Assembly: GCA_044226655.1 (NCBI GenBank) | Contig: JBGAGO010000001.1 | Coordinates: 124,001 to 188,000 of the forward strand | Reading direction: 5' to 3' | DNA: 64,000 nt | Origin: JBEVOS01 sp044226655 | Lineage (GTDB): Bacteria; Pseudomonadota; Alphaproteobacteria; Caulobacterales; Aquidulcibacteraceae | In this document: piece by piece, positions 8,085 to 16,901 of the stretch | Layout of the letters: each line of letters begins with the position of its first letter | Position numbering within the stretch: the stretch's first letter is position 1 | Program-made: the position numbers and the translations under genes | The notes under the pieces: model-generated | The model's database searches: none | Told to the model about the DNA's origin: nothing | The model's input: only the letters and a program-made list of their open reading frames with translations

Positions 8085-8909
8085 ATGAAAACCGTTTTGA
8101 CGATCCAATCGCAAGTGGCGGGCGCCCCGGTGGGCAATTCCGTCGCGAGTTTTGCGCTTGGCCGGCTCGGCGTGCGCGCCATCGCGCTGCCGACGGCGCT
8201 TCTGGGGCGCCGGCCCGACCGCGGCGCGCCCGGCGGCGGCCCGGTCAGCGCCGAACAGCTCGCCTCCATGCTCGACGCCTTGGAGGCCGATGGGCTCCTG
8301 AAAGAGGTCGACGCGGTGCTCTCGGGCTACCTCGCCAACGCCGATCAGGCCGCCATCGTGCTCGACGCCGTCGGCCGCGTGAAAGCCGCGAACCCGAACG
8401 CCTGGTATCTCTGCGATCCTGTGATGGGCGATGGCGCGCTTTATGTGAAAGACGATGTGGCCGACGCGCTGCGCACTTCGCTCGCGCCCGAATGCGACGT
8501 GCTGGCGCCGAATTTCTGGGAGCTGGGCCGCCTCGCCGGGCGCGACCTTTCCACGCTGGAGGATGCGCGCGACGCGGCGCGGCGCTTCGGCAAGCCGTTG
8601 CTGATCTCCTCCATCCCGCGCGAGAAAAACATCGGCGTGCTCTATGCCGCCGCCACCGGCGATTGGCTGGTCGAGACGCCGCTTCTGCCGAAGGCGCCGA
8701 AGGGCACGGGCGATCTGCTGACGGCCCTCTTCCTCGCCCGGCGCGTGAAGGGCGAAGGCGCCGCCGTCGCGCTCGAAGGCGCCGTGGGCGCGCTGGCCGA
8801 CGTGCTGGTGCGCGCGCTCGCCGCCGAGAGCGACGATTTGTGGCTGATGGACAGCCAGGATTTGCTCGTCGAACCCTCGCGCTGGCCCAGCGCCGTGCGC
8901 CTGGAGTGA
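8085..8909 (+). CDS. pdxY: Pyridoxal kinase
   Basis: This is a 274-residue ribokinase-fold protein. The ATG at 8085 begins MKTVLTIQSQVAGAPVGNSV, the typical PdxY/PdxK start. Later blocks are CDPVMGD, PNFWELGRLAG and KGTGDLLTALF, which contains the catalytic GTGD. It phosphorylates pyridoxal in vitamin B6 salvage. An in-frame extension upstream runs antisense over the lyase gene and is not real. It is divergent from the lyase gene with only 45 bp between the two start codons. Confidence 0.92.
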   Translation: MKTVLTIQSQVAGAPVGNSVASFALGRLGVRAIALPTALLGRRPDRGAPGGGPVSAEQLASMLDALEADGLLKEVDAVLSGYLANADQAAIVLDAVGRVKAANPNAWYLCDPVMGDGALYVKDDVADALRTSLAPECDVLAPNFWELGRLAGRDLSTLEDARDAARRFGKPLLISSIPREKNIGVLYAAATGDWLVETPLLPKAPKGTGDLLTALFLARRVKGEGAAVALEGAVGALADVLVRALAAESDDLWLMDSQDLLVEPSRWPSAVRLE

Positions 8910-8914
8910 GCGCG

Positions 8915-9262
8915 ATGGACGTCTATCAAATCTGGGTCGATCTCAAGCCCGGCGTGCGCGACCACCAGTTCACGGACGCGATGAACGCCTACCTCTCCGC
9001 GCTCAAGGCGCAGGGCAAGATCGAATCCTGGCGCCTGCTGCGCGCCAAGCTCGGGCTCGCGACGGGCCTTGGCGAATTCCAAGTGCTGATCGAGACGCGC
9101 GATCTGGCCCAGCTCGACGCGGCGTTTCAAACCGTGTCGACGCGCGCCGATCCGATCGAAAGCGCGCATCATGGCGTCAATTCGCTGGTGACGAATTTTC
9201 GCGCCGCGCTCTACCGGGATTTTCCCGATCCGCAGCGCGTGCGCGGCCAAGAGAAATTCTGA
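8915..9262 (+). CDS. DUF6614-like small conserved protein
   Basis: This 115-residue protein starts MDVYQIWVDLKPGVRD and ends YRDFPDPQRVRGQEKF. I recognise this as a conserved alphaproteobacterial family of unknown function whose alternating strand/helix pattern suggests a ferredoxin-like or dimeric barrel fold. It starts 5 bp after pdxY and its stop overlaps the next start by one base, so it is part of that operon. No catalytic residues are evident. Confidence 0.8.
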   Translation: MDVYQIWVDLKPGVRDHQFTDAMNAYLSALKAQGKIESWRLLRAKLGLATGLGEFQVLIETRDLAQLDAAFQTVSTRADPIESAHHGVNSLVTNFRAALYRDFPDPQRVRGQEKF

Positions 9263-10359
9263 TGGCCGACGGCTTCGTCGCGCCTGGCTTCGAGCCGGTT
9301 CGCGACGCCTTCGCGCGCGGCCTGGCCGATGAGCTCGGCGCCGGTTTCGCCGTCATCCGCGATGGCGCGCTCGTCGTCGATCTGTGGGGCGGCTTCGCCG
9401 ACCGCGCGCGCGCCAAGCCTTGGGCGCGCGACACGCTGGTTCCGATCTATTCCGCGACCAAGCCGATCGCCGCTTTCGTGCTGGCGGACATTTGCGACGC
9501 GCTGGGCGTGAGCTTCGAGACGCCCGTTGCGGATATCTGGCCCGAATTCGCCGCGCACGGCAAAGCCGATGTCACCATCGCCGAGACGCTGTCGCATCAG
9601 GCCGGCGTGCCGGGCTTCGTCGATCCGATCGATCCCGCGCTCTGGCTCGATCCGCCGGCGATGGCCGCCGCGATTGCGCAGCTCGCGCCGCTGTGGAAGC
9701 CGGCGACGGCGCACGGCTACCATCCGCTGACCTGGGGCTACATCGTCGGCGAACTGGCGCAGCGCATCGCGGGGCGCTCGCTCGGAACCGTGTTGCACGA
9801 GGATATTTGCGCGCCGCGCGGAATCGATTTCTGGATCGGCCTGCCGGTCGATGAGCACACGCGCTGCGCTGACATGCGCCGCCCCGGCCAGGCGCCCGAT
9901 CTCGGCGCCGTCACCGAGATCAAGCGCGCCGCCTTCCTCACCAAATGGGCCGCGCCCGATCGCTCCGGCGCGCTCTGGCGCCAGATCGAAATTCCCAGCG
10001 CCAACGGGCATGGCACGGCGCGCGCGGTCGCCGCGCTCTATGCGCTCTACGCAGACCGCGGCGCGGGCGTGCTGAGCGCGCAGGCGTTCGAGGCGCTGAC
10101 CGCGCCGCGCGCCGCCGGACCCGATCTCGTCCTGCCCTTCGATCTCGATTGGCGCGCCGGCGTGCTCGGCAATTCGCTGGGCTTTTTCGGACCCAATCCG
10201 AGCGCGCTCGGCCATTATGGCTGGGGCGGGGCCTGCGGCGTCGCGGACGCGGACCGGCGCCTGGCGATCGGTTATGTGATGAACCAGCAATCGCATCATC
10301 TCATGGGCGATCCGCGCCCGCGCGCCCTCATTCAAACGGTCTACGAATGCCTCGGCTGA
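9262..10359 (+). CDS. Beta-lactamase-fold serine hydrolase (class C/esterase type)
   Basis: This is a 365-residue protein. The catalytic S-x-x-K motif is SATK at residues 64-67 (PIYSATKPIAAFV), and the second motif Tyr is in AHGYHPLTWGY. No signal peptide is visible, so it is probably a cytoplasmic EstB-type esterase or amidase and not a periplasmic beta-lactamase. It overlaps the DUF6614-like gene by one base. Confidence 0.88.
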   Translation: MADGFVAPGFEPVRDAFARGLADELGAGFAVIRDGALVVDLWGGFADRARAKPWARDTLVPIYSATKPIAAFVLADICDALGVSFETPVADIWPEFAAHGKADVTIAETLSHQAGVPGFVDPIDPALWLDPPAMAAAIAQLAPLWKPATAHGYHPLTWGYIVGELAQRIAGRSLGTVLHEDICAPRGIDFWIGLPVDEHTRCADMRRPGQAPDLGAVTEIKRAAFLTKWAAPDRSGALWRQIEIPSANGHGTARAVAALYALYADRGAGVLSAQAFEALTAPRAAGPDLVLPFDLDWRAGVLGNSLGFFGPNPSALGHYGWGGACGVADADRRLAIGYVMNQQSHHLMGDPRPRALIQTVYECLG

Positions 10360-11552
10360 AGATGTTCCGCCTGCGCCGCATCTATTTCGAGATCGCGGCC
10401 GTGCTGTGCGCGCTCGGGACGCTGGCTTTCATGGGCCGCCAGCTCGTCGGCGCGCATGATTGGCTGCTCGGCAATGGCATGCCTGTCTACGGCGACTTCA
10501 TGGCCTTCTGGAGCGCAGGCCACATGGCGCTGCAAGGCCATGTCGACAAAGTCTACGACGCCTATTCGATCATGGCCGCGCACCGCGACGCGATTCCGGA
10601 GCATCGGCCTTATTTCCCGTGGCGCTCGCCGCCTGTCTTCCTGCTCATCATGACGCCGCTGGCGGCGCTGCCCTATTGGGCCTCGGGCTTTGTGTTTCTG
10701 ATCGGCTGCCTGACGGCGTTCGTGATCTCGCTCGCGCCCTTCATGCCGGATCGGCGCGCCTGGATCATCCAGCTCTCGACGCCGTCTTTGCTGTTCCATC
10801 TCGGCAGCGCGCAGGTGACGCCCTTGATCGTAGCGCTGCATGCGTTCGCCTTCCGCTGGCTCGACAAACGGCCCGTCGCGGCGGGCGCCTCGATCGCGCT
10901 GCTCGCCATTAAGCCGCACCTCGCCGTGCTGTGGCCGGTTCTGCTTGTCTGCCAGCAGCGCTGGCGAACGTTTCTCGCGGCCGGCGCCTTCACGCTCGCG
11001 CTCGTCGTCGTCACCGGGATGATCTTCGGCTTCGACCTTTACCCGCTTTGGTTCGACGATCTGCACGAAACGCAGGATTTGCTGAAGCATCTGGGCCTGC
11101 CGCCCAACACGGTGGCGAGCCTTTACGGCAATCTCGTCTATCTCAGGGTCAATTCGGATATCGCAATGGCCGCGCATCTCGCCAGCGCGGCTGCGGCGAT
11201 CGGCGTGTGCATCTACATCTTCCTGCAGAACGACGCGAAAACCTCGATGGCCGCGCTGCCCGCCGGCACATTGCTGATTTCGCCCTATCTCTTCTTCTAT
11301 GATTCCCTCGCGCTCTCGATCTCGGTGCTCGCGCTGCTGCGCATGCCGGTCAAAGGCGGCGAGATGGCGATCTATAGTTTCGCCTTCATCGCCGGCGGCG
11401 CGATGCTGGGCATCGGCTTCTGGTACTATCCGCCGATCTGCCCCGCGGCCGATTGGAGCGTGCTGCTCTTGGCGCTCGTGCGTACGCGTGAACTCGTGAA
11501 AGCGCGCGTGTCGCCTAGGCCTGCAGAAAGCGCGGCGGCTCTCCCGGCGTGA
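10347..11552 (+). CDS. GT87-like multi-pass membrane glycosyltransferase
   Basis: This is a 401-residue polytopic membrane protein with about 8-10 helices. The early block YGDFMAFWSAGHMALQG and the following YFPWRSPPVFLL are typical of the DUF2029/GT87 family, which uses polyprenyl-phosphate sugar donors such as phosphomannose. The acceptor is unknown. The ATG at 10347 overlaps the hydrolase stop; ATG 10362 (MFRLRR) is an equally good start. The 3' end overlaps the convergent phosphatase gene by 38 bp. Confidence 0.8.
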   Translation: MPRLKMFRLRRIYFEIAAVLCALGTLAFMGRQLVGAHDWLLGNGMPVYGDFMAFWSAGHMALQGHVDKVYDAYSIMAAHRDAIPEHRPYFPWRSPPVFLLIMTPLAALPYWASGFVFLIGCLTAFVISLAPFMPDRRAWIIQLSTPSLLFHLGSAQVTPLIVALHAFAFRWLDKRPVAAGASIALLAIKPHLAVLWPVLLVCQQRWRTFLAAGAFTLALVVVTGMIFGFDLYPLWFDDLHETQDLLKHLGLPPNTVASLYGNLVYLRVNSDIAMAAHLASAAAAIGVCIYIFLQNDAKTSMAALPAGTLLISPYLFFYDSLALSISVLALLRMPVKGGEMAIYSFAFIAGGAMLGIGFWYYPPICPAADWSVLLLALVRTRELVKARVSPRPAESAAALPA

Positions 11553-12213
11553 GCACGACGCAGGTGAGCGGCCCGCCGAACACCGCGCCGGTGTCGACGT
11601 TGATGCGCCGCCAGCGCACGTCCGGCCTGAAATCGTCCGTCGGCGTATGGCCGTGGACGACGACGATGTCCTGAAGCTCGCGCCGCTTCGGCCACGCCAT
11701 CGTGTCGAAAAATTTCTCCGACCGCGTCCACAGCCGCACCTCGTCCTTGCAATGGGGAAACGACGCCGGATCGATGCCGCCATGCACGAACACGGTGTCG
11801 CCATCGCGCAGCAAAGTCGGCAGCTTCTTCAGCCAGCGGATATGGGCCGCGTCGATCGCGTCCTTCCAGTCGAGCGCGAGGACATTCGCACGCTCATAGC
11901 TCGCCGCCGTCTCCGCGCCGCCCTGCGACAGCCAATGGCCCTCGCGGAACGGATCGTCGAGCGCCTCCAGCATCATCACCTCGTGATTGCCGAGCACGCT
12001 GCGCGCCGTCGCGCGCGGAGGCGGGGCAGATTCGATCTGCATCGCGCGCTCGATCGCGCCGCGGCTGTCCGGCCCGCGATCGATGAGATCGCCGAGATGC
12101 ACGATCAGCGCTTCGCCGCCTTCGCGTGCGTGATCGGCGGCGATCGCCTCGTGCAGGCGCGCCAGCCGCTCGGCTTCGCCGTGCACATCTCCAATCGCGT
12201 AATGGCGCTTCAT
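11515..12213 (-). CDS. Metallophosphoesterase, protein Ser/Thr phosphatase-like
   Basis: This is a 232-residue protein when started at the ATG at 12211-12213 (MKRHYAIGDVHG). It shows all five metallophosphoesterase blocks in order: GDVHG, GDLIDRG, GNHE, FVHGG and VHGHT. Such small enzymes act on phosphoproteins or on diadenosine tetraphosphate. It overlaps the RarD-like gene by 4 bp (ATGA), and its tail overlaps the convergent membrane glycosyltransferase gene. Confidence 0.88.
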   Translation of the reverse strand: MKRHYAIGDVHGEAERLARLHEAIAADHAREGGEALIVHLGDLIDRGPDSRGAIERAMQIESAPPPRATARSVLGNHEVMMLEALDDPFREGHWLSQGGAETAASYERANVLALDWKDAIDAAHIRWLKKLPTLLRDGDTVFVHGGIDPASFPHCKDEVRLWTRSEKFFDTMAWPKRRELQDIVVVHGHTPTDDFRPDVRWRRINVDTGAVFGGPLTCVVLTPGEPPRFLQA

Positions 12214-13103
12214 CGCGGCCGCTCCTTGCGCAGCGCATCCCACGAGTAAACCATCAGCCCGAGCCAAATGAAGGCGAACGCCGCCGCACGCAAGGGCGTG
12301 AACGCTTCGCCCCAATAGAGGCTCAGCGCGAATTGAACGCTGGGCGCGAGATATTGCAGCAGGCCGAGCGTCGTGAACGGCAGGCGCCGCGCGCCGAACG
12401 CAAACAAGATCAACGGGATCGCCGTCACCGGCCCGGACAGCGCCAGCAGCAAGCCATCATGCGCGCTGGCCGTGAAGCGCAAGCCATGGTCCTGCGCCGT
12501 CCAGATCAGCAGGCCAATGGACGGGATGATCAGCCACAAGGTCTCGACGAACAGGCCGGTCGCGGCCGGCACATGCGCCTGCTTGCGCACTAGGCCGTAG
12601 CAACACCAGCTCGCGCAGAGCGCGATCGAGAGCAGCGGAACCGCGCCCATCGACACGCCCTGCAGCACGACGCCGATCGCTGCCGCCGCGAGCGCCGCGA
12701 TCTGCGCGCGCGACAGCTTTTCGCCGAACAGCGCCACGCCGAACGCGACATTGACCAGCGGCGCCAGGAAATAGGCGAGCGCCGCCTCCATCACACGCTG
12801 GTTCGCGATCGCCCAAACATAGATGCCCCAATTGACGAAGATCAGCAGCGAGGACACGCCGAGCGCGCCGATCAGGCGCGGCCGAAGGCTCGATGCGAGC
12901 TGCGCCAGCCCGCCCATGAACGCGACGGCCACGAGCGAAGAGGGCGCGCTCCAAAGGATGCGCATGCCGAGCACTTCGCGCGGATCGGCGAAGCCCACCA
13001 AGCGCAGATAGACCGGCAGGAAGCCCCAGGTGAAATAGGCCAGAGCCGCCGCGATGAAGCCCGCGCGCCGCTCATCGGCGCCAAAGGTCGGAACCGCGAT
13101 CAT
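12210..13103 (-). CDS. rarD: RarD-type EamA permease
   Basis: This is a roughly 297-residue protein with ten membrane helices in two EamA repeats. The segment YFTWGFLPVYLRLV near the N-terminus is typical of RarD. Members are inner-membrane drug/metabolite exporters, with the substrate usually unknown. I use the ATG at 13101-13103 because it overlaps the upstream GNAT stop as ATGA; a start at 13115 is possible. Same reverse transcription unit as its neighbours. Confidence 0.88.
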   Translation of the reverse strand: MIAVPTFGADERRAGFIAAALAYFTWGFLPVYLRLVGFADPREVLGMRILWSAPSSLVAVAFMGGLAQLASSLRPRLIGALGVSSLLIFVNWGIYVWAIANQRVMEAALAYFLAPLVNVAFGVALFGEKLSRAQIAALAAAAIGVVLQGVSMGAVPLLSIALCASWCCYGLVRKQAHVPAATGLFVETLWLIIPSIGLLIWTAQDHGLRFTASAHDGLLLALSGPVTAIPLILFAFGARRLPFTTLGLLQYLAPSVQFALSLYWGEAFTPLRAAAFAFIWLGLMVYSWDALRKERPR

Positions 13104-13534
13104 GCCCTGCCCCATGGATCATAGTCCCGGATTTCCATGTACCGCTCCGGCGCCGCGATCGGCCCGAAGCCGAGCGTGGCATAGACGCCGTGCGCATCGC
13201 GCGTGGCCAGCAGCCAACGCTTGAAGCCCTTCAGGGCCGGATCATCGAGGAAGACGCGCACCAACCTGCGCCCAAGGCCGCGGCCCTGATGGGCCGGCAG
13301 CACGAACACGTCGCACACATAGCCGAACGTCGCGCGGTCGGTGACGAGCCGCGCAAAGCCGATCAGCGCACCGGCTTCATCGCGCGCGATGGCGCACAGC
13401 GAATGCGCGATCGAGCGCTCCATCACCGCGCGCGGAATGTCGGGCGACCAATAGGAGTGCTTGAGAAAATCGTAGATGATGTCGAGATCGCTTTCGCTCG
13501 GCGGCGCGAGCGCGATCGTGGCGCCAGTCTGCAT
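13100..13534 (-). CDS. GNAT-family N-acetyltransferase
   Basis: This is a 144-residue protein with the acetyl-CoA-binding block FVLPAHQGRGLGRRLV (Q/RxxGxG/A motif) near residue 85 and a preceding GFARLVTDRATFGYVCDVFV strand pair. It is the usual length for a single-domain GNAT. Substrate unknown. It sits 72 bp after asd and overlaps rarD by 4 bp. Confidence 0.87.
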   Translation of the reverse strand: MQTGATIALAPPSESDLDIIYDFLKHSYWSPDIPRAVMERSIAHSLCAIARDEAGALIGFARLVTDRATFGYVCDVFVLPAHQGRGLGRRLVRVFLDDPALKGFKRWLLATRDAHGVYATLGFGPIAAPERYMEIRDYDPWGRA

Positions 13535-13606
13535 GACACGAACGTCCGAAAAGAGCTGAAATGGAAGGCAGGCCGCACCGGGCGCGCGGCGAAGATCAGG
13601 CGTGCG

Positions 13607-14635
13607 TCACGCCGCCAATCGTCGGAAGAGCCCGCGGTTCAGCATCAATTCGGCGATCTGCACGGCGTTGAGCGCGGCGCCTTTACGCAGATTGTCGGAG
13701 ACCACCCAGAGCGAGAGGCCGTTGTCCACCGTGGAATCCTCGCGGATGCGCGACACATAGGTCGCGAATTCACCGACGCATTCCACCGGCGTCACATAGC
13801 CATCCTCTTCGGGATTATCGACCACCATCACGCCGGCGGCCTCGCGCAGAATGTCGCGCGCTTCATCGGCTGTAATCGGCTCGTCGAACTCGACATTCAC
13901 CGCCTCGGAATGGCCCACGAACACCGGCACGCGCACGCAGGTCGCGGTGAGCTTGATCTTCGGATCGAGGATTTTCTTGGTCTCGGCGACCATCTTCCAC
14001 TCTTCTTTCGTCGAGCCGTCCTCCATAAAGACGTCGATGTGCGGGATGACGTTGAAGGCGATCTGCTTGGTGAAATGCTCGACCCTGATCTCGTCATTGA
14101 CGAAGATGCCGCGCGTCTGCGTCCAGAGCTCGTCCATCGCGTCCTTGCCGGCGCCGGAAACGGATTGATAGGTCGACACCACGACGCGCTTGATGCGCGC
14201 CTTGTCGTGCAGCGGCTTCAGCGCCACCACCAATTGTGCGGTCGAACAATTCGGATTGGCGATGATGTTGAGCGCCTCGAAGCCCTTGATGGCCTCGGGG
14301 TTCACCTCCGGCACAACCAGCGGTACGCGCGGATCCATCCGCCAGGCGGACGAATTGTCGATCACCACCGCGCCTTGCGCGCCGATCTTCGGCGACCATT
14401 CCTTCGACACCGCCCCGCCCGCGCTCATCAGCGCGACATCGACCTTGCTGAAATCGAAAGTCTCAAGGTCTTTGCATTTGAGCGTGCGGTCGCCGTAGCT
14501 CACCTCCGTGCCGACCGAACGGCGCGAGGCGATAGCGTGCACTTCGTCCGCCGGGAACATGCGCTCTTCCAGAATGGCGAGCATTTCGCGCCCGACATTT
14601 CCCGTGGCGCCGACGACCGCTACGCGCAAACCCAT
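13607..14635 (-). CDS. asd: Aspartate-semialdehyde dehydrogenase
   Basis: This 342-residue enzyme reduces beta-aspartyl phosphate to aspartate semialdehyde with NADPH, the branch point to lysine, diaminopimelate, threonine and methionine. It has the nucleotide-binding VGATGNVGREML at residues 8-19 and the catalytic Cys130 in ANPNCSTAQL, followed by SVSGAGKDAMDEL. It is cytoplasmic. It starts 13 bp after a GNAT gene on the same strand. Confidence 0.96.
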   Translation of the reverse strand: MGLRVAVVGATGNVGREMLAILEERMFPADEVHAIASRRSVGTEVSYGDRTLKCKDLETFDFSKVDVALMSAGGAVSKEWSPKIGAQGAVVIDNSSAWRMDPRVPLVVPEVNPEAIKGFEALNIIANPNCSTAQLVVALKPLHDKARIKRVVVSTYQSVSGAGKDAMDELWTQTRGIFVNDEIRVEHFTKQIAFNVIPHIDVFMEDGSTKEEWKMVAETKKILDPKIKLTATCVRVPVFVGHSEAVNVEFDEPITADEARDILREAAGVMVVDNPEEDGYVTPVECVGEFATYVSRIREDSTVDNGLSLWVVSDNLRKGAALNAVQIAELMLNRGLFRRLAA

Positions 14636-14648
14636 GCCGCTTCTCCGT

Positions 14649-15239
14649 TCATTTCTTCGCCCGCGCCGCGCGCAGATCGAGCCGCATCAGCGGCCTGCTC
14701 TCTTTGCGCCGCGCAATTTCTTCAAAGCCCGCGCGATCGAACACGCTCTTCGATCCGACATAGAGCGAGCCGGGATCGCGCTTGCGCTCGCCATCGTGCG
14801 GGCAGGCTTCGACCACGCGCGCGCCGTTCGTCTTCGCAAACGCCAGCCCGCCTTTCAGCAGCGCGTCGCTCACGCCCTTGCCGCGCCAGCCGCGCCGCAC
14901 GAAGAAACAGGTCGCGCCCCAGACGCGCGCATCTTCCGCGTCGGCGGGATCGAGCGGCGCAGACAGGCGCCGCGCGCTATTCCATTGCGGCGTGTCCGCG
15001 CGCGGCGCGATCTGCAGCCAGCCCACGGCCTCATCGCCTTCATAAGCCAGCACGCCCGGCGGCGGCCCGGCCGCCACGCGTTTCTTGAACGCCGCCTTCA
15101 TCGGCGCGCCGAGACCAGCGCGATAATCCTTGTGCGGCGCGCGCCAATACATGCACCAGCAGCCCATACAGGCGCCCGACGGACCAAACAGGTCCGCCAG
15201 ATCGTCCCAACGGTCGGCGGTGAGCGGTTCGATGTTCAC
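14649..15239 (-). CDS. GNAT-family N-acetyltransferase
   Basis: This is a 196-residue protein. Near the N-terminus GACMGCWCMYWR is a Cys/Trp-rich signature shared by one subfamily of GNATs, and VRRGWRGKGVSDALL is the acetyl-CoA loop. The substrate is unknown. It overlaps the neighbouring GNAT gene at 15236-15239 by 4 bp, so two different acetyltransferases are translated together. Confidence 0.85.
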   Translation of the reverse strand: MNIEPLTADRWDDLADLFGPSGACMGCWCMYWRAPHKDYRAGLGAPMKAAFKKRVAAGPPPGVLAYEGDEAVGWLQIAPRADTPQWNSARRLSAPLDPADAEDARVWGATCFFVRRGWRGKGVSDALLKGGLAFAKTNGARVVEACPHDGERKRDPGSLYVGSKSVFDRAGFEEIARRKESRPLMRLDLRAARAKK

Positions 15240-15757
15240 GCCGCGAGCCTCTGCGCGTCGCGCCGCATGAAGCGCGTCTCCACGCGCCCGCCCCGCGCCA
15301 GCGCGAAGCGCGGTTCGATCACCCCGGTATAGACGAAGCCCGCCTTTTCCAACACGCGGCCGGAAGCCGGGTTATCGATGTAGTGCGCCGCCGTCAGCGG
15401 CCAAAGCCCATCGGCTTCGCGCACGATCGCCTGCGCCGCCTCGGTGGCGTAGCCCTGGCCCCAGAACGGACGTCCCAGCCAATAGCCGATCTCGCGCTCG
15501 GCCCCGTGCGCGTGCACGCCGATGACGCCGGCGAATTCGCCCTCGGCCTCGATCGCATAGACATGGTCGAGCCCGAGCGGCTTGCGCGCCTTCAGGATCA
15601 GCAGCCAGCCTTCCACGGCGACGATCGGGTTGGGCAGCGGAATCGCGCCGGTCATCCGCGCCACGCCGGGATCGCTCGTATAGAGCGAGATCGTCGGCGC
15701 ATCCGCCAGCACGGGCGGCCGCAATTTCAATCTTGGCGTCAGAATCGTCTCACGCAT
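15236..15757 (-). CDS. RimJ/RimL-type N-acetyltransferase
   Basis: This is a 173-residue protein from the ATG at 15755-15757, which follows an AAAGAGG ribosome site. It begins TPRLKLRPPVLADAPTISLY, the typical RimJ/RimL start, and later has GYWLGRPFWGQGYATEA, the acetyl-CoA loop, and NPASGRVLEKAGF. The family acetylates ribosomal protein or peptide N-termini, or small amines. It follows rpmA after a likely terminator. Confidence 0.88.
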   Translation of the reverse strand: MRETILTPRLKLRPPVLADAPTISLYTSDPGVARMTGAIPLPNPIVAVEGWLLILKARKPLGLDHVYAIEAEGEFAGVIGVHAHGAEREIGYWLGRPFWGQGYATEAAQAIVREADGLWPLTAAHYIDNPASGRVLEKAGFVYTGVIEPRFALARGGRVETRFMRRDAQRLAA

Positions 15758-15789
15758 CGGAGCCTCTTTGCGCCTGCGCGAAACGGAAA

Positions 15790-15816
15790 CGGGGGAACCG
15801 GCGATCCGGTCCCCCC
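15790..15816 (-). terminator. GC-rich hairpin downstream of rpmA
   Basis: On the reverse strand the run GGGGGACCGG pairs with CCGGTTCCCCC (one bulged base, 4-nt loop) and is followed by GTTTCCGTTTC. This looks like an intrinsic terminator or attenuator that ends most rplU-rpmA transcripts before the GNAT genes. No computed energy is available. Confidence 0.5.
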
Positions 15817-15883
15817 GCGCAGAATTCGGGTCCCGGCCGCCACTTTCTTGAGGAAGGGGCGACCGGACCAATCTCGGTTCGCC

Positions 15884-16159
15884 CTATTCGGCCGCGATGG
15901 CCTCGGCGGCCGGTGCGATCGATACGAAGGTTCGGCCCTTCGCCTTCACCGCAAACGCCACACGGCCGGAACACAACGCAAAGAGCGTATGATCTCGGCC
16001 GATGCCGACATTCACGCCCGGATGGAATTTGGTGCCGCGCTGACGCACGAGGATTTCGCCGCCATTGACGGCCTGGCCGCCAAAGCGCTTCACGCCGAGA
16101 CGCTGGCCGGCGCTGTCGCGCCCGTTGCGGGACGAACCGCCTGCTTTCTTGTGAGCCAT
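15884..16159 (-). CDS. rpmA: Ribosomal protein bL27
   Basis: This 91-residue protein starts MAHKKAGGSSRNGRDSAGQR, the conserved bL27 N-terminus that reaches the peptidyl-transferase centre, and continues VLVRQRG-like ILVRQRGTKFHPG. It lies 28 bp after rplU in the usual rplU-rpmA order. The C-terminal tail is a little extended and acidic/Ala-rich. Confidence 0.97.
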   Translation of the reverse strand: MAHKKAGGSSRNGRDSAGQRLGVKRFGGQAVNGGEILVRQRGTKFHPGVNVGIGRDHTLFALCSGRVAFAVKAKGRTFVSIAPAAEAIAAE

Positions 16160-16187
16160 AAGACTACTCGTTCTCTCGGTTCGAAAC

Positions 16188-16499
16188 TTAGAGCGAGATG
16201 CCGGTGATCTTCACCGTGCTCTCGGTTTGGCGATGGCCGCGCTTGCGGCGATAGGTGTTGCGGCGGCGCTTCTTGAAGACGAGCACTTTCTCGCCCTTGG
16301 CCGTCTCGATCAGCTCGCCCGCGACGGAAGCACCCGACACCAGCGGCGCGCCCACGGTCGTCTTGTCGCCATCGGCGATCAGCAGCACGTCGCCGAAGGC
16401 GATCTTGTCGCCCGGCGCGCCCGCGAGCTTCTCGACGGTGATCACGTCGCCCGCGGCGACCCGATATTGCTTGCCGCCCGTCTTGATGACCGCGAACAT
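16188..16499 (-). CDS. rplU: Ribosomal protein bL21
   Basis: This 103-residue protein starts MFAVIKTGGKQYRV and ends with the basic block FKKRRRNTYRRKRGHRQ followed by TVKITGI, which is diagnostic for bL21. It binds 23S rRNA in the large subunit. A strong promoter lies about 60 bp upstream. Confidence 0.97.
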   Translation of the reverse strand: MFAVIKTGGKQYRVAAGDVITVEKLAGAPGDKIAFGDVLLIADGDKTTVGAPLVSGASVAGELIETAKGEKVLVFKKRRRNTYRRKRGHRQTESTVKITGISL

Positions 16500-16559
16500 G
16501 GGAGGAACCTCTAAAGATGAAGCCCGCCCGGACGCGCGGCGCCGGACGGGGAAGCGGGC

Positions 16560-16588
16560 TTATAAAGGCGGCCCCCTCCGCCCGTCAA
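16560..16588 (-). promoter_or_regulatory. Predicted rplU promoter
   Basis: On the reverse strand TTGACG (bases 16583-16588) and TTATAA (16560-16565) are separated by exactly 17 bp, a near-consensus housekeeping promoter facing rplU. The predicted start leaves a leader of about 50 nt before the rplU ATG. Confidence 0.7.
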
Positions 16589-16598
16589 CCGAAAGCGC

Positions 16599-16901
16599 TC
16601 ACCCGCCGCGCGAGTCGTCATAAGGGTCCGCGCCCGCCCCGCTCGCGGCCCGATGGGCCCAGAATTGGCGGCTTGTGAGCACGGGATGGATCTCGACCCG
16701 CATCAGATCGGCCCAGCGGCGCGCCCATTCCTCGACCAGCGCCTGATCGGCCGCTTCCATGATCTGGAACCAGCGCGAGCCGTCCGGCGCGCCCCAGCTG
16801 GCGTGGTAATCGACCCCGGACGGCATCAGCCGCCCGCGCTCCGCGAAGCGGCGGCCCACCGCCTCCACGTCCGCGATGTGCTCGATCACCATAAAGAGCA
16901 T
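16599..16901 (-). CDS. DUF3303-like small protein
   Basis: This 100-residue protein begins MLFMVIEHIADVEAVGRRFAE and contains RWFQIMEAAD and WADLMRVEIHPVLTS, the pattern of the DUF3303 family (dimeric alpha/beta barrel-like). Function unknown. It stands alone on the reverse strand upstream of the rplU promoter. Confidence 0.8.
   Translation of the reverse strand: MLFMVIEHIADVEAVGRRFAERGRLMPSGVDYHASWGAPDGSRWFQIMEAADQALVEEWARRWADLMRVEIHPVLTSRQFWAHRAASGAGADPYDDSRGG

Noticed and set aside
13190..15088. A 632-codon forward frame across the acetyltransferase and asd genes
   Set aside because: It is antisense to well-identified genes, Arg/Ala/His-rich and without any family pattern. It is a shadow of high GC at third codon positions.
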